64,000 bases of DNA from Phytophthora quininea (Eukaryota; Oomycota; Peronosporomycetes; Peronosporales; Peronosporaceae). The DNA lies in NCBI GenBank assembly GCA_011947345.1, contig JAAVTG010000043.1:186001-250000 (forward strand), written 5' to 3'. Of the stretch, positions 30,598 through 42,251 are shown piece by piece. The notes beneath the pieces are model-generated. The model saw only the letters and a list, made by a program, of their open reading frames with translations. It did no database searches and was not told the DNA's origin. Numbering within the stretch: the first letter of the stretch is position 1; each line of letters starts with the position of its first letter. A program made the translations under genes and the position numbers.

Positions 30598-31247
30598 ATG
30601 AAGCGCGGTCCACTTGAGATGCACTCCTGCGGCCTGCTGTGGTGAGTTGGACTGCCTGCAACACAACAATCCCCTTGCTCACCTCTTGCTGCTATGGTAG
30701 GCTGGTCTGCACGGCCTTCCTCATGCGAATCCCGGTGCCGCAGCGTGCTGGAGTCGAGCGGCCCAACCCAGGAGCAGCGTTCCAGCTCATCCTTCAACGC
30801 CCACACTCCGCCGGCAAAGCGTTCACCGTGGTGCTCGACGCCAGCGCGAAGCTCCTACCGTGCTCTGCCAAAGACATGGCCAAACACGTCATCCGACTGC
30901 AATACGGAGCAAGAGGCCGCCGCGTCGTCCTGCGTGCATTGAACGACATCACCCGAGCCAAGTGGGTGTCTGCAATCGAGGCCGCCATTGCCACAGCGCT
31001 ACCGACCCGACCTGAAGTCGCCAACGGCAATCCCGTCGCCGATACTGAACCCCGACGCCCTTTGATGGAGAGTCGACGCGTCTCAAGCCAACTGTCGCCC
31101 GCTGCTTCCACCGTGGATTCTGCAGACGAGTTGAAGTCTGTCAAAGCCCGCTGCGACAGAATCATCAACGCGTGTGAGTATGTGGCACCCCAGAAGCGCC
31201 GACTCGCTGCCGGTTGCTTTGCCGGACTTCGTCTGGTAAAACACTAA
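30598..31247 (+). CDS. Small PH-like protein, right-arm copy
   Basis: Exons 30598-30641 and 30701-31247, with the same 59-bp intron as the left arm. Exon 1 reads MKRGPLEMHSCGLLW (two residues differ from the left copy). The PH-like C-terminal helix NDITRAKWVSAIEAAIA is unchanged. Preservation of the frame in both arms contrasts with the broken neighbours. Confidence 0.6.
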
Positions 31248-31512
31248 AAATCGTGCCCTACTTCCACCTCAAGGCGAGACCCGAATCGATCCAAGCCACG
31301 TGCTGTCCGGCTTGCTACCCCGGCCGAGATCCCTGCAATACGTTCCGCAGGTGCTGCTTGTCGTTAAGTTAGTTGTTTTGTCAGCGATTGGCGCCAGAAA
31401 AATAAATGCTGTTCATTGCGACAAAGCTGCAGTACCATGTTAAAAGACTCGTTTCCAGGTAGAAGACACATTCATCAAATCAAGCACCGGTCAGGTGAAT
31501 TCGTCGACCGTA

Positions 31513-32013
31513 TCAAATTTCCAGCATATCCGGCGGCTTTGCGCATTGGTGTTCCGGGCCAAAGACTCGAGGAAGTATCAAATAGCCATCTCCGCCGTAG
31601 AAGCTAACGTACAGTTGGCACAATTTCCTTGCTCCAGTGATGTCTTCCTCTTTCGAGCAACTCGCGAGCATCACAACGCTCTCGGTCTGGAGAAACTTCG
31701 AGGTAGGTGGACTTTTCTTCGCTGTCTGCCATGCGCCCAACAGCAGCAGAGCGACGTATCTATCTTCCGAGCGCCAATACAGCTCTCCAGTCTTGGTGCG
31801 CGTATCTTCATAATCTCCCAGATCATTGCGAATAGACCCAGGTTTCTCAACGCAGCCAGCTGAGTCAGTCGATTTAACAACGTGTATCTCATTATTTGTT
31901 CTCCAAATTGAAAATGAATATGAACTGAGACCCGAGACCGAGAAACGCCGGGTCCTACAAATCAACGCTTCACTCAAAGCCGATACCTCATGCTTCTTCA
32001 GAACAATACACAT
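31513..32013 (-). CDS. Hypothetical protein
   Basis: A 166-codon frame with mixed composition (SFSIWRTNNEIHVVKSTDS, CQLYVSFYGGDGYLILPRVF). An overlapping frame also has protein-like sequence (YTLLNRLTQLAALRNLGLF), so the true product may use both, through an intron or an indel. No family is recognised. It is downstream of, and on the same strand as, MMADHC. Positions 31327-31512 show nothing. Confidence 0.3.
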   Translation of the reverse strand: MCIVLKKHEVSALSEALICRTRRFSVSGLSSYSFSIWRTNNEIHVVKSTDSAGCVEKPGSIRNDLGDYEDTRTKTGELYWRSEDRYVALLLLGAWQTAKKSPPTSKFLQTESVVMLASCSKEEDITGARKLCQLYVSFYGGDGYLILPRVFGPEHQCAKPPDMLEI

Positions 32014-32077
32014 TTATTGGTACAGGAAGCCTTGGGCCGCCAGCTTCACGCTCGAGTGCCGCCATCTAAAATCATCT

Positions 32078-32739
32078 TTATGAACTTTTGGGGATATCCC
32101 ACGCATTCTCCGGTAAAGCGTCCAGCACTTCCTTCACCACTTCGTAAGGAGCAGTAGTGAACATGGACGCGGGGTATACAGCCGCTCCCCACCGCGGATG
32201 CACCAAGATCTTGCACATGCCGGCGCTCAGGCACCGATATCTCAGCAGCAACTCGACTCCATCTACCTCACTGTACACCTTATTGCAGGATAATGTCAAC
32301 ATCTACACCAAGTAAAATAATGTTAAGTGTTCTTATATCCGAAAGTGACTTTATAGCTTGCTCTTACCGGCAGTCCGGAGCATGGGTCAATGAAGTCCAC
32401 CCAGTACTTCCTGGCCGTCAGCTCGTTGGCCACTTGCTGCGCAAAGGCCACGAAGATCTCCAGTAGTCGGTCCTTCTCCTTGTCGGCGTCGACTCCGAAC
32501 TGGCTCAGGTCCATGAGCGACTTTTGACACGTCAATATTGCCAGTACAGGCGCCGAGTCCTTTGGTCCCAATTGCTGCGGGAACACGTGCTTGAGCTCGC
32601 GCATGAGCAGCCGCGGACAGCCGTGCACCGACACTTGGAAGCCCTCGCGCAGCTCCTCCGGCTGCATCAGCGGCTCCATCCACCCGCGGAGGCCGCGGGG
32701 CGCGGCGGCTGTCGCGTCCAGCTCTTCCATCTCCACCAA
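32078..32739 (-). CDS. MMADHC: MMADHC (CblD) cobalamin trafficking protein homologue
   Basis: Two exons: 32739-32368, then intron (GTAAGAG...GTGTAG), then 32303-32078. Exon 1 contains EELREGFQVSVHGCPRLLMRE, matching FELAVHDCPRLLKRELR of animal CblD, and KYWVDFIDPCSGLP, matching YWADFIDPSSGLP. Exon 2 continues with the conserved end CKILVHPRWGAAVYPASMFT. CblD sits between the cytosolic processing enzyme MMACHC and the two B12 enzymes, routing cobalamin to methionine synthase or methylmalonyl-CoA mutase. The protein (about 200 residues) is shorter at the N-terminus than the human one. The frame is intact. Confidence 0.82.
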
Positions 32740-33001
32740 AAATTACGTCTGTTGATGGTATGTTTCTGTAGAAGAACATCTTAATGAGTTCTATTATAGA
32801 GATGTCGAGTCAAAGATACGTTGCCGTGGTCCTGATACTTTTGCTGCCAACAATAGGTGCAAGTTTGCTATGCTACTTGAACTTTCAGTACTCTCCGCTA
32901 AGACACTGAGGATCCTCAAGTCCGATTGCAGCAGACGTCGAAATCGTAGCAGCGTCACTTTAGTATTCGCCATTCATCGTGACGTACAGCCATACCAGTC
33001 C

Positions 33002-35325
33002 ATGAACACAGGACTCGACCAAGCCGTTCCGGACGGCGTGGAGACTGACGAGCCCGCTGCGGTAAATGCCGGCACCGTATTCAAGAGCGCAGATGTGCGG
33101 TCTCCACGATCCTCCGTAGCGTTCTACGTCTGTGGTCGACTGCGACAGTTTGCGCTCTTCTCGATCGGCGCCATGGGGCTTTGGCCACTCGCTCTGCAAC
33201 TACTTCTCGAGCCTGCGTCCGTATTTGGCGACGGCCACGGGGACCGGTACGAGCAACTCTCGTATTTTGCCTTCGAGAATGATCACTACCAAGTTCTCGA
33301 GCCTCGCCAAGTGAGCTGCAGCGACCTCCAGGCGACGATGTTTGGAGTTGTGCCGCCTATTCTGACCCAGCAACTCGTGCGAGCGTTGCCTGAGGACACT
33401 TTCCAGACCGTCCGCTCGCTTGTGGTGAATCAAACGACTGAGGGAGGCTTCACGAGACTCTCGGTGAACACTGGCATCCTCGGTCTCTCTGCTGCCAACA
33501 GCGTCTGCTTCGGCGGTGTTGACGCGGAAGGCGCCATTCAGATCGAAGCTTTACTGAGTGCAGCGGATGCCTCGACGTTCGGACTTGACGCAGCGTGCTT
33601 GCAAGGCACAGCCTCACATATGCGTCTCCGCCTTCAATCGACCGAGTTTTACGTCCCGGACACAATGGGCGAGCTCAATCCGTCCCGCACGGGGGCGCCA
33701 TGGTGATCGTATCGCTTGTTGATGCGAATCTCAAGCCTGTTGACAGCACGTGCTACGCAGAAACTCGCAAGGCTCGGTATGCCGCAACCCAAAACGAATC
33801 CGAATACCGTCGGCTGGTGTCAGGTTACTCAAAGCAATTGCTTGTCGCGGATACTTGCGCCGAGTTCACGCTCTTTGGTGGAGAGCGCGACACTTTCGGC
33901 TGTGCGTACTCGGCACTCGGTACTTCAGGGACTGTGGCCGACTTGAACTCGGTCGACTCGGTCTCGTTCCCAGCGCCGTGGCGCATGATCCAATGCACCA
34001 TGTCCGGCGAATGCAGCTCGCTGCTATTCACACAGCTGTGGCTGTCAGAGTATACGACGCAGGAGACAACGGACGGCTTGGTACTGCGGCACAACTTTGT
34101 GAATCACAAGGTGAACGAGGTGACGGTGGACGCGACTATCAGCATCCGCGTGCTCATTAACCTGCAGATAGTAGCGCTGGTCGTCACCGCCTACTTGACG
34201 AGCGTTCGCGGCTGGCACAAAATCGGCAGCGCCTTCGTGTCTCCATGGACAAGGTCGATGAACGCCACGACGTCGTGCACGATCGCCAAGGTGGTGCGCA
34301 GCAGCTACAACTTCATCTTGGTGGCCCAGATGGTCTTAGGCATGGTGCAGTGGCGCAAGCAGCTCACGATCGACTTGCTAGTGGGCGCCGACACCAACCA
34401 GGCTGTGCTGCGTGCGTTCGGATGCGGCACTCTCGTGGTGGTACTGGCCACCAACATCTTGTTCGCGCGCGCAGGAGATCTCAAAATGCAGGAGATGGAG
34501 CCCAGTTTCGCCCACGTGGTGGGTTTCTTGACGACAGTCATTTTGTTCTTGATCACTCGAACCAAAGCGGTAGCTGCATCGACCCGGTCATTACTTGCGA
34601 CCGGTATGCACTCAGTTTCTGCGGCTGATGTGACACAATACTCTGGTTGCCGTGGGTCGTCCGTGTGCGCCATAGAGGCGTCGCTGAAGATGTACACAGT
34701 AGTGCTGATCGTGATCATCGGAGCGGCAGCGTTCATCGGGTTGACGCTTCACACCATGCTGCAAGCTTCAGTCCGCACAGGGTCCAAAGTTGCAAGCGCC
34801 GTCTACCGGGTGGAACGGCAGTCGTTCGCGTTGTCGAGGCTGCGTGGCGAGCGCCGGTCACGGTCTTATGCGTCCGTCAACACGTTCACGAGGTTCCTCG
34901 ACGACCGATCACGCAGCACTTCCTTGTACGACTGCAGCACGGAGATCTACGTGCAAGATGGCGAGGTTGTGCTCTCGACCCGCGCCCAGCTGGAGGCCTG
35001 TGGCTTCGTCCTTGCCTCGACCATCCTGTTTCGGTACCGAGACCTGCCGCTCTTCCTCGTCGCGCGAATTCTGCCCATTCAGATCCTCAACTTTTTCAAC
35101 CTCACCGTCACGACTTACCAGCTTCTCCCCACGGGCAAACTGCTTAATGGTCTCGAAATTGTGTTTGTGGCCGACCAGGTGATTCACACGCATTGGTCCA
35201 AGCTCAAGACTGCACGACTGGACTGGATGCAAGGATACTACGGCGGCGAGGACAGCAACTTCGGAGAGTCCATTCATAAACGGCGAGTATCGAAGGCGCG
35301 TGAGGAGATCTCCGCAGCGCAATAG
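33002..35325 (+). CDS. Oomycete multipass membrane protein (one frame change)
   Basis: First part from ATG 33002 to about 33700: a short cytosolic start, a membrane helix (FALFSIGAMGLWPLALQLLL), then a large Cys-containing region likely outside the membrane. After a single frame change near 33695 it continues to 35325, with further helices (ISIRVLINLQIVALVVTAYL, LVVVLATNILFARA, VVGFLTTVILFLI, TVVLIVIIGAAAFIGLTL) and a cytosolic basic loop (RLRGERRSRSYASV). The total is about 770 residues. Large families of such proteins with an extracellular domain and 5-6 helices occur in oomycetes; the function is unknown. Most likely one gene with a one-base error. Confidence 0.6.
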
Positions 35326-35999
35326 CTATCCATTAGCCTTTCAACACTTAGTGCATCGCTTTATAGCCAACATGCCTGAGCTCGGCCAGATGTACTGAAT
35401 TGAGATATTTTTCTTTTCTTCGAAAATGTGTGCCTCAACTTCATTTTGACACGAAATTAGTGTTTTCTCTCTCAGGGCTTACATATACTGGATCACGCCC
35501 GCTTCGCTATGCGTGCAACGTCTCCTTGGTAAGGAGACAGCTCAAACTTACAGAAACGGCGGCAAAATGAGGAGAATGAGCGTCGTGTCCGATTGCTGGG
35601 GTAAACTGCGCCGAATGCTGCTGCTGGATAAAGGAGACGCAGGAAAGAAAAAGCGTGTTGAACGACGTGGAGAAGGCTTAACTTTAAGAGAGGGGCTAAT
35701 GCTGCTCGAAAGCACTGGTAGTTGAGGCGTCTACTACGAAAACTGTGCTCAGTGTGCTCAATCATAGCGTCCCGGAACTTGAGGCGTCGATTTTAAGGTA
35801 AATGTTGGGGGTGCCTACAGCGGTCGTGAGCATATCTACTGCAATGGAAGCGTGATGTCAAACTACATTTTCTTTGCTCTTTACGACCGTAATATTCATG
35901 TTACGATATTCGCATTGCTTCACACTCAAACGAGTCCGTCAACCAGCGCTTGCGTCTGTCGGCGCGCCCGAAGGAACCTCCAACTACGGAACCCTTCGT
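35326..35999. other. Intergenic region
   Basis: AT-rich. The only frame of note (35513-35725, plus, 70 codons, Arg/Lys-rich) is not supported by any recognisable motif. Confidence 0.4.
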
Positions 36000-37417
36000 C
36001 TGCGCTAAAGGCCACCAAGAAGCCACGGTGACTCAAAAGAATGGCAGGCCCTGCAGGAACGTGGCGAGGCTGGCTGTTTTGAATGTCGGCATGCTCTCAA
36101 CGATACGTCGATACCATGGTTCTTTTGCCTTGACGTTTTTCAGCCAGAATTGAAACTTCGACGTTCCCGAGAGGTGCTGGTACTCGTGGGCAATGACCGA
36201 AATAATATGCTACTGCGAGCGGTAGTGTCGTGTTTTCGTCGGCGCTGACGCAGCCCGCGTTCGCGCAACCAGCGACGCCGTCGACGACGCTGTCTTGTCA
36301 CAACTCTCTCTCGTACTGCAGTGCACAGTGCTCGGAGCCCTGGATCCACTCCGATCACTGTTGACGACGAATCCCCTCCAGCAATTTCTTTGGTCATGTC
36401 GGTGTCGTCCAGCGTCGGCTCCTCGGGGCGTCGTGGCCGAGAGAAAACTACTGAAACTCCATAGCCGTCGGATTTAGCATAGTTGTCAAAGCGCCTTGTA
36501 CATGTAGCGAGTTGTGAGTCATAAAATCCCTGAGCTGGCAGGCAGGGTCTGTGGATGAAGGTCCCGCTGAGGCAGCTAAGATGTCCAACCGGACAGTTCA
36601 GCACGTTGGCACCGGCACGCTTGAAAATCTGACTGCAGATGCCGAGAAAAGTAGACGGTATAATGATTATGTATCCCGGCGAATAGCTCGTAGTCAATGG
36701 CAGCAAGGTGCACAAACTAGCAACTTTCTCTTCTGAATGGTCATGGGCAAACGACTCCATCCAGGTTGACATCTCATACCCCTTCTGGATAAAGTGTTTT
36801 TTCGTTCATAGCATTTGTATCTGGGTCAGGCGTCAGAACCAGCCACGCACAGAGCAAATTGATAGCGTCTTCACCTTCATGTTATGTGCTGAGGTCTCTG
36901 CGAGAAGAATGCAGATACCTATCAAGGATTCTCGGTGTTGTGGCGTAGGAGAGTTTGTCGTCGTCTTCTTGAACGAATCGGAAACGGATGTATTGGCGCA
37001 GTCGCTTCTTGAACGTTGTCTTCACCATAGTACGTGCAATTTTAGCCATGGTGGCGACCTCACCTTCCAGAAGATGTCCCTCACCGGCATAGACAACGAA
37101 ACCTACCCGACGATGCTGCTTCAAATCTCCCTGAAGAGTCTAATAGTCTCGTTGAGACAAGTAACTGCCGCGTTCTGAGGCTGCCTTCGCTTCTCCTGAT
37201 CTTCGCGCTCTGGCAGCACGTCACCGTTGGTCTGGACTGCTATCGACCCACGGAGTCTTGCATGGCGCTGTGGTCGTACTTGAGTAGGCAGTGGCGAAGG
37301 AGGTGGCGGAGGAGGTGGCGCTTGGTGTCCCCAATCATCCATGACACCAGAGAGACAATGACGATAGAATGCCTGGTCTAGGTCTGGTAGCGGTAGGTTC
37401 TCGCTCAGGCAGCGCAT
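36000..37417 (-). pseudogene. Fanzor/TnpB-like (RuvC-type) transposon protein remnant
   Basis: Minus-strand pieces in order: VTCLNETIRLFREI, then IARTMVKTTFKKRLRQYIRF (like the N-terminal 'N-x-x-HFxxRLxKWLRF' of oomycete Fanzor-type proteins), DNYAKSDGYGVSVVFSRP, SSTVIGVDPGLRALCTAV (RuvC-I-like DPG with Asp), and in another frame AHEYQHLSGTSKFQFWLKNV and RRIVESMPTFKTASL. The order matches a repeated oomycete family with a VxxIDPGRRD core and a YxHLSG motif. Several frame breaks and stops are present. No zinc ribbon or element ends were identified. Fanzors are eukaryotic relatives of RNA-guided TnpB nucleases. Confidence 0.45.
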
Positions 37418-37499
37418 TCGATGGAAGTTGGCGGGGTGGGATCCTTCCAGCCAGACGTCTTGCGTTATCTTCGCCGTCTGAGAGATCTCCTGGACACCC

Positions 37500-37863
37500 T
37501 CGAGAGCTTGGACTGACAGGGGCCCTTGGCTTCTTGTGTGGAGTTATTGGAAGTCCTTGTAGACGACACCACCTTGAATACCTTCCAATAGCTAACGAAC
37601 GGCTTCCTGTTGACAGTAAAATCGCGTTTTTGAGTGTGCTGTTGTCTCGTATACTCTCGACTGACATTTCCGTCAAGAAGAGAAAAGCCTTGGCGTCTCC
37701 GTCCGGGCTTGGATTCCAAGAACTCGACCAGCCACTGCTAGGCATGATTTTCCCATATGCAGCGAAGCCTGCTTCTCGAAAAGTGTGCATCCGCAAACGT
37801 GATGAAGATCCTTTCAGCAGTGCATTAGTATATTTCTATATAAGAACCATAACTAAGTTCTAA
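37500..37863 (+). pseudogene. C-terminal fragment of paralogous family F
   Basis: It contains ERLPVDSKIAFLSVLLSRIL, then FQELDQPLLGMIFPYAAKPA and SRKVCIRKRDED. The same ending appears at 49085-49341 (VEKKTAFLSVLLSDKM, LSLIFEFAADPVLRKVYVRK) and, on the minus strand, at 44841-45080. Only the last 100 residues are present here. The family is unnamed; see 44841-47039 and 47101-49341. Confidence 0.5.
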
Positions 37864-37896
37864 CCTCTACAAGAACACGCTTCATTTACTAAAACG

Positions 37897-38963
37897 ATGG
37901 CGATCCGAGGCACGAGTGCGGCGCAAGACAGCCGCTTCTTCCAGCAGGACAAGAAGCTGCTGGCCAAGATGACCTTCCCTGAGATCTTCTCCCAGCGCGT
38001 GGACATGTCCAAAGTGCAGCGCGAGGTCATCAACCAGTGGGTGACGGAGCGCATCACGCAGCTCTTGGGCTTCGAGGACGACATTGTCGTGTCGCTCTGT
38101 ATCAATCTACTGGAGCCGACGGTGGACGAGAAACTGGACCCGAAGCAGCTGCAGCTGGCGCTCACGGGCTTCCTGGAGAAGCAGGCGGGCAGCTTCACAC
38201 AGGAGCTGTGGGAACTGCTGCTCAGTGCGCAGAGCAATCCGTCGGGCATCCCCACGATTCTTTTAGAGAGAAAGAAGCAGGAAATGGGTAAAATCGCAGA
38301 GGACAAGCAGAAGCTCAAGAAAGTGCTGGAGGACAAGAAAACGACTGTGGAAGAGGAAAGAGAGAAGCAGGACAGGAAACCAGAGAGACACAGGGACAGG
38401 AGTCAGCAAAGACGTCCAGCGAGACGCTCCAGGAGCCCCAAAAGACGACCGAGAAGTCCCAGGAGACCAAGAAGTCCAAGAAGACGCTCCAGGAGCCCCA
38501 GAAGACGCTCACCGAGCTTGAGGAGACATCGTCGGCGTGATCGATCGAGGTCTCGGTTGCCGTCGGTGAAACGCCGACGACGCAGGTGCGTTGGAGTTGA
38601 GGTAGTTGTAGATTTATTATGGATATGTCTGACAGTGCTGTGCTTTTGGTGTATTAGGTCTCGTTCTCGGTCTGCTGATAGACGTGGACGGATTCCAGAA
38701 CGTGGGGAAGGTCGCGAGAGAGGAGGTACGACTGTATAATTCAGAGTATGTTGTGAATTTTGCAGGCGATTGACATGTGTATGGTATTTGCTAGTCGCCG
38801 TTCCCAACGTTCGCCTTCGCTGTCGTCGTCGGCGTCTCGATCTTCATCGCCATCACCTCGTAGAGGAACGTCGCTCGTCGTCGGCTTCAACGTCTCCGCC
38901 ACGACGTCGTTCTGAAAGACCTCGTCGCAAGAGTTCTGCTGCTAGTGGTTCTGGCAGCGACTA
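37897..38963 (+). CDS. PWI-domain SR splicing coactivator (SRRM1/SRm160-like)
   Basis: Exon 1 (37897-38585) encodes a PWI domain: FFQQDKKLLAKMTFPEIFSQ, KVQREVINQWVTERITQLLG, FEDDIVVSLCINLLE, with the PWI helix read here as INQWV. Then come a charged helix and a long Arg-Ser region (RRSRSPKRRPRSPRRPRSPR). Exon 2 (38658-38725) gives RSRSRSADRRGRIPERG, and a third exon follows from about 38794 to 38963 with more RS sequence but one frame change. SRRM1 bridges splicing factors and couples splicing to 3'-end processing in the nucleus. The RS tract ends shorter than in animals. Confidence 0.8.
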
Positions 38964-39111
38964 GTGGTCTTTATTGCTTAGTACTCTCACTATCATAGAC
39001 TCGATACAGGCCAAGGTTGTCTGGATACCCTTTTTAGGTGGGCTCGGCAGGTGTCTGCTCAAATACATTCTTGGTATTAGACCGACGCGATCACCTTTAG
39101 TGCCGAGTACG

Positions 39112-40475
39112 ATGTTGTCTACGTTCCTCCACGGTCATGACGCTGCCACAGCAAGTGGCAGCGCTGCAGAACTCGAAGCATTCATGGAGAAGGAAGCCGA
39201 AGATGCCGACTCCAAGAAACGGAAGAAGGCGCAGAAGCGAAAGAAGAATGAGGAGGAGAATTTATCGAAGTTGTTTATGGAACTGCCCTGGTCCGAGCAA
39301 AAGAAAGTGGGGGCTAAAGCGCCAGTGCTGCGCCAAGTGGAGGGCGACTCCATCAGCCAACGGCTGCGCTTGTATCGGCGCACGATATTTTTCCACATCC
39401 ACTGTAGGAGTTCAAGCTTTGGTTACATGATGGATCAAGTGCTAACACTGCGGTTTGATCAGCCAAGCTGGACCACAATGGCTATATCGCTCATCAACTT
39501 CGCCTGACCAACCAGAATCCCAACGGCAAAGATGTAAAGCGTTGCCAATGAATAGTCCTGGTCACGTTTGGTTACTGCTTTTGTCTCTGCAAACAGGAAA
39601 AGGGACGGACAGCACTGCACTACGCATGCAGATACGTATGTGAAGCCTAAGGTTTAATATGTGTATGGAAGTTCTAAAGGACCATGAGCCAGGGAGCGAG
39701 TGGAGCGGTGCGAACACTTCTCCACGAAGAAGCCACAATCGATGATCCAGATGTACGTCAGAAGTTATGATCATCGGCAGATAACTAACCGGCGTGTTTA
39801 GCTGGAGATGCGCTGGACCCCTCTGCACTATGCCGTGATGGGAGGCAACGAATCAATTGTGACGCGTCTTGTGGACAAGGCTCCTGTGCGTCGGATCACC
39901 ATCAACCGCAAAGATGTACGTATTAGCAATGTCCATATAAACCAAGTGTATGATCTTTATTTTCTTGGATGTTGATTAGAAAAACGGCATGACGCCACTT
40001 ATGCTGGTGAGTTCTGCGTTCTATTTGAACTGTTCATGCTCATCGTTGACAATGTTGGACGTTGACAGGCTTGTGGAGAAGATCACGCCGGTGTTGCCAA
40101 GATACTGCTACGCAAGAAAGCTTTCATTGATGAGACGGATGTGCGTGTGTTAGACGTACAAATTAATTGCATCTATAAGCTTACATTGAACTGCTATCTA
40201 TCGTCAGAACGATGGCTGGAGCGCGCTTCACTATGGTACGGCGTGTTGTTCTCTATCTCTCTGCGAACTAACGCACGCTAATGTTTCTTGTTTCAGCTGC
40301 TGCGAACGATTCGGCCTTAGCTGCTGAAGTTCTCGTTCAATACGACGCCAACCTCAAGGCGCGGACGGAATCGACCAACGAGACGGCCCTCGAAATGGCC
40401 GAGCGTCTTCGTTCGCACCTTGTTGCCATTCTGTTGTACGAAACCACCTACCGGAAGCCTCAGCAAACCATCTAA
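39112..40475 (+). CDS. Ankyrin-repeat protein with many short introns
   Basis: A Lys/Glu-rich start (EKEAEDADSKKRKKAQKRKK) is followed by small exons separated by introns of about 50-120 bp (GTAAAG, GTATGT, GTACGT, GTGCGT donors). Joined exons give ankyrin units: LDHNGYIAHQLRLTNQNPNG, EKGRTALHYACRYGASGAV, EMRWTPLHYAVMGGNESIVT, KNGMTPLMLACGEDHAGVAK and NDGWSALHYAAANDSALAAE. About five repeats are visible. Ankyrin repeats mediate protein binding; the partner is unknown. It is tail-to-tail with the ADCK2-like gene, 25 bp apart. Confidence 0.78.
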
Positions 40476-40499
40476 GAAATCAAAATCGATTGGGTAAAT

Positions 40500-42134
40500 C
40501 TAGTTGAGGACATTCTTTACGAGTGCCTGCGTAATGATCGGGAGCGCAACCGCCAAGATATCGAGATCTGGGTCTAACTTTCGGCCAACTGCCTCAAGGA
40601 CCGCGATGGATACGACAATCGAGGCGTACTTCCCTTCTAGTTTGACTTCGTGCGTACAGCACAGCTCCATCACTTGCCGCAATAAGGCTCCAACGTGTAC
40701 TTTTTCAAGCTAAGTCGCCAACTCAGAGCTTCGTCCACAATCTTCTCCATGCCAGAGCAGAACGATTGGAGGTCTTTACACTTGGGCGGAGCGACTTCTC
40801 CAGGTTTCAGTCTCTTTAAGCTAGGTCTGCTTCGGAGTACAATCAGCTCACCTGCCTTGTAGCCGTTGCCTGTCGCGACTGCATGGAAGAGCTCAACAAA
40901 GTCGCGAAGATCTTGCTGTTCGAGTTTCGTCACAATACCAGCATCAAGCACCACGACACCTGCATGTCGAATGGCCTGAGAGCGTGAAGTGTGCTGCCTT
41001 TGGGTCTCTCCGTCTTGCTCTTCAAATAAGAGGTTTCCCGGGTGGAGATCTCCATGGGCGAAATTGTCGAGGAAAACCATTCGCAAATACGATTCTAGCA
41101 CAACACGCGCTACTGCTTTTCTACGTGGTGGCTCGAGTTGCGACAAGATCTCGCTGAAATGCAAACCGTCTTCAAAGCTCTCTACCAGCACGTCTTCTGT
41201 CGTGTACTCCATCAACGGCGTCGGGAAGCGCAGGCCTTTCCTGCTTCGAAAATGTTCGCTAAATAACGCCAAGTTCTCTCCTCCGTCTTTAGATTCAGTT
41301 GCCTCTCCATGATGGACGCAAACTCCGTCACACTGTCTTTCCCTCCCAGCAGCCTCAAAATCGGCAACACTTCCAGCATCGATACAAAGCCCCTCAGAAG
41401 CTGCAAGTCTAACGCTACCATCTGCTTCACATGCGGATGAATCACTTTCACTGCTACTTCCTCTCCGGTCTTTTGATCCGTCCTCGATACACTTGCGCGA
41501 TGCATCCTGAGCCAATCGGTTGGTTCTCTACGTCCATAATGTCTCGCCAATTGTTTCCGAAAGCGATCCTTAAAGCATCTTCAGTCTGAGTCCACGAATG
41601 CATCGGCGCATGCTCGTGGAATCGTTCAAACCGGTCGCAAAACGAGGCCGGAAACATATCTCTTCTAGTACTGGCCCATTGCAGGAATTTCATCACTGTG
41701 GGGGACGAATACTGCGCCAAAAACAGGGCCATTTCCCACCATTGTTCTGTTAATTGGGGCAGCATTTTGCCTGCCGTAAAGGCCAGTGGGGCAGTAACTG
41801 CCAGTGGGAACGTTAGACCCAAGATCTTGACCAAATGAAGCGCCAGAAGGAAAAGTCTCTTGAGTTCTTGGGTCCACGAGTGACGGTCGCTTGTTGAACA
41901 CGATAGTGCCAATATTTGGGGGTAAATGCGCCGTGTTTGGGCGTTCTGTTGCGTCCAGGCTTCTTGGACCAGTTGATTATTTACTATAGTCGAGTACTTG
42001 GCTTGCGAACGGAGCAGCTGCTGAGGTAGCAAGCGAGGCCAGGGCGCTGCTTGGTAGCTAGGCGGACAGCGCAGGCCTCGGGTCACTATACAGCGACGCA
42101 GAGCGGCCCCATGCCGCAGGAACTGGAGCGCCAT
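40500..42134 (-). CDS. ADCK2-like atypical (ABC1/UbiB) kinase, mitochondrial
   Basis: It starts MALQFLRHGAALRRCIVTRG, an Arg-rich probable mitochondrial import signal, then a hydrophobic segment (LALHLVKILGLTFPLAV). UbiB-family motifs appear in order: NQPIGSGCIAQVYRG (Ala/Gly-rich loop), EEVAVKVIHPHVKQ (Lys), FLDNFAHGDLHPGNLLF (catalytic loop HGDxHPGN) and GVVVLDAGIVTKL (metal-binding DxG). ABC1 kinases support coenzyme Q biosynthesis at the inner membrane. Frame changes occur near 41470, 41240 and 40680. Because the family is essential and conserved, these look like sequence errors. The C-terminal helix region ends at 40500. Confidence 0.8.
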
Positions 42135-42251
42135 CGTTGGTTGGCGTTTCGGTGGAGATTTATTATGTAGTTCTTATATAGAATATAGTAGTTATCGTCT
42201 CTTATATAGAATGCATATCTTAATCAGATTCAATGTTGGATTAGCGAAAAG

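Larger units (their letters stand above)
26842..31326 (-). repeat. Palindrome 1, right arm
   Basis: Inverted copy of 22155-26639. Homology ends near GCTTGCTACCCYGGCC, after which the sequence differs from the tRNA methyltransferase side. Confidence 0.92.

Noticed and set aside
22155..31326. Palindrome 1 as a giant inverted-repeat (Foldback or Maverick-type) transposon
   Set aside because: The arms contain ordinary host-type genes and no transposase, and no target duplication was found at the outer ends.
35513..35725. 70-codon Arg/Lys-rich frame
   Set aside because: No motif, no homologue recognised, and an equally long antisense frame.
38403..38807. Minus-strand Leu-rich frame over the SR region
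   Set aside because: Antisense of Arg-Ser codons yields Leu/Gly runs; the plus strand carries the PWI-RS protein.
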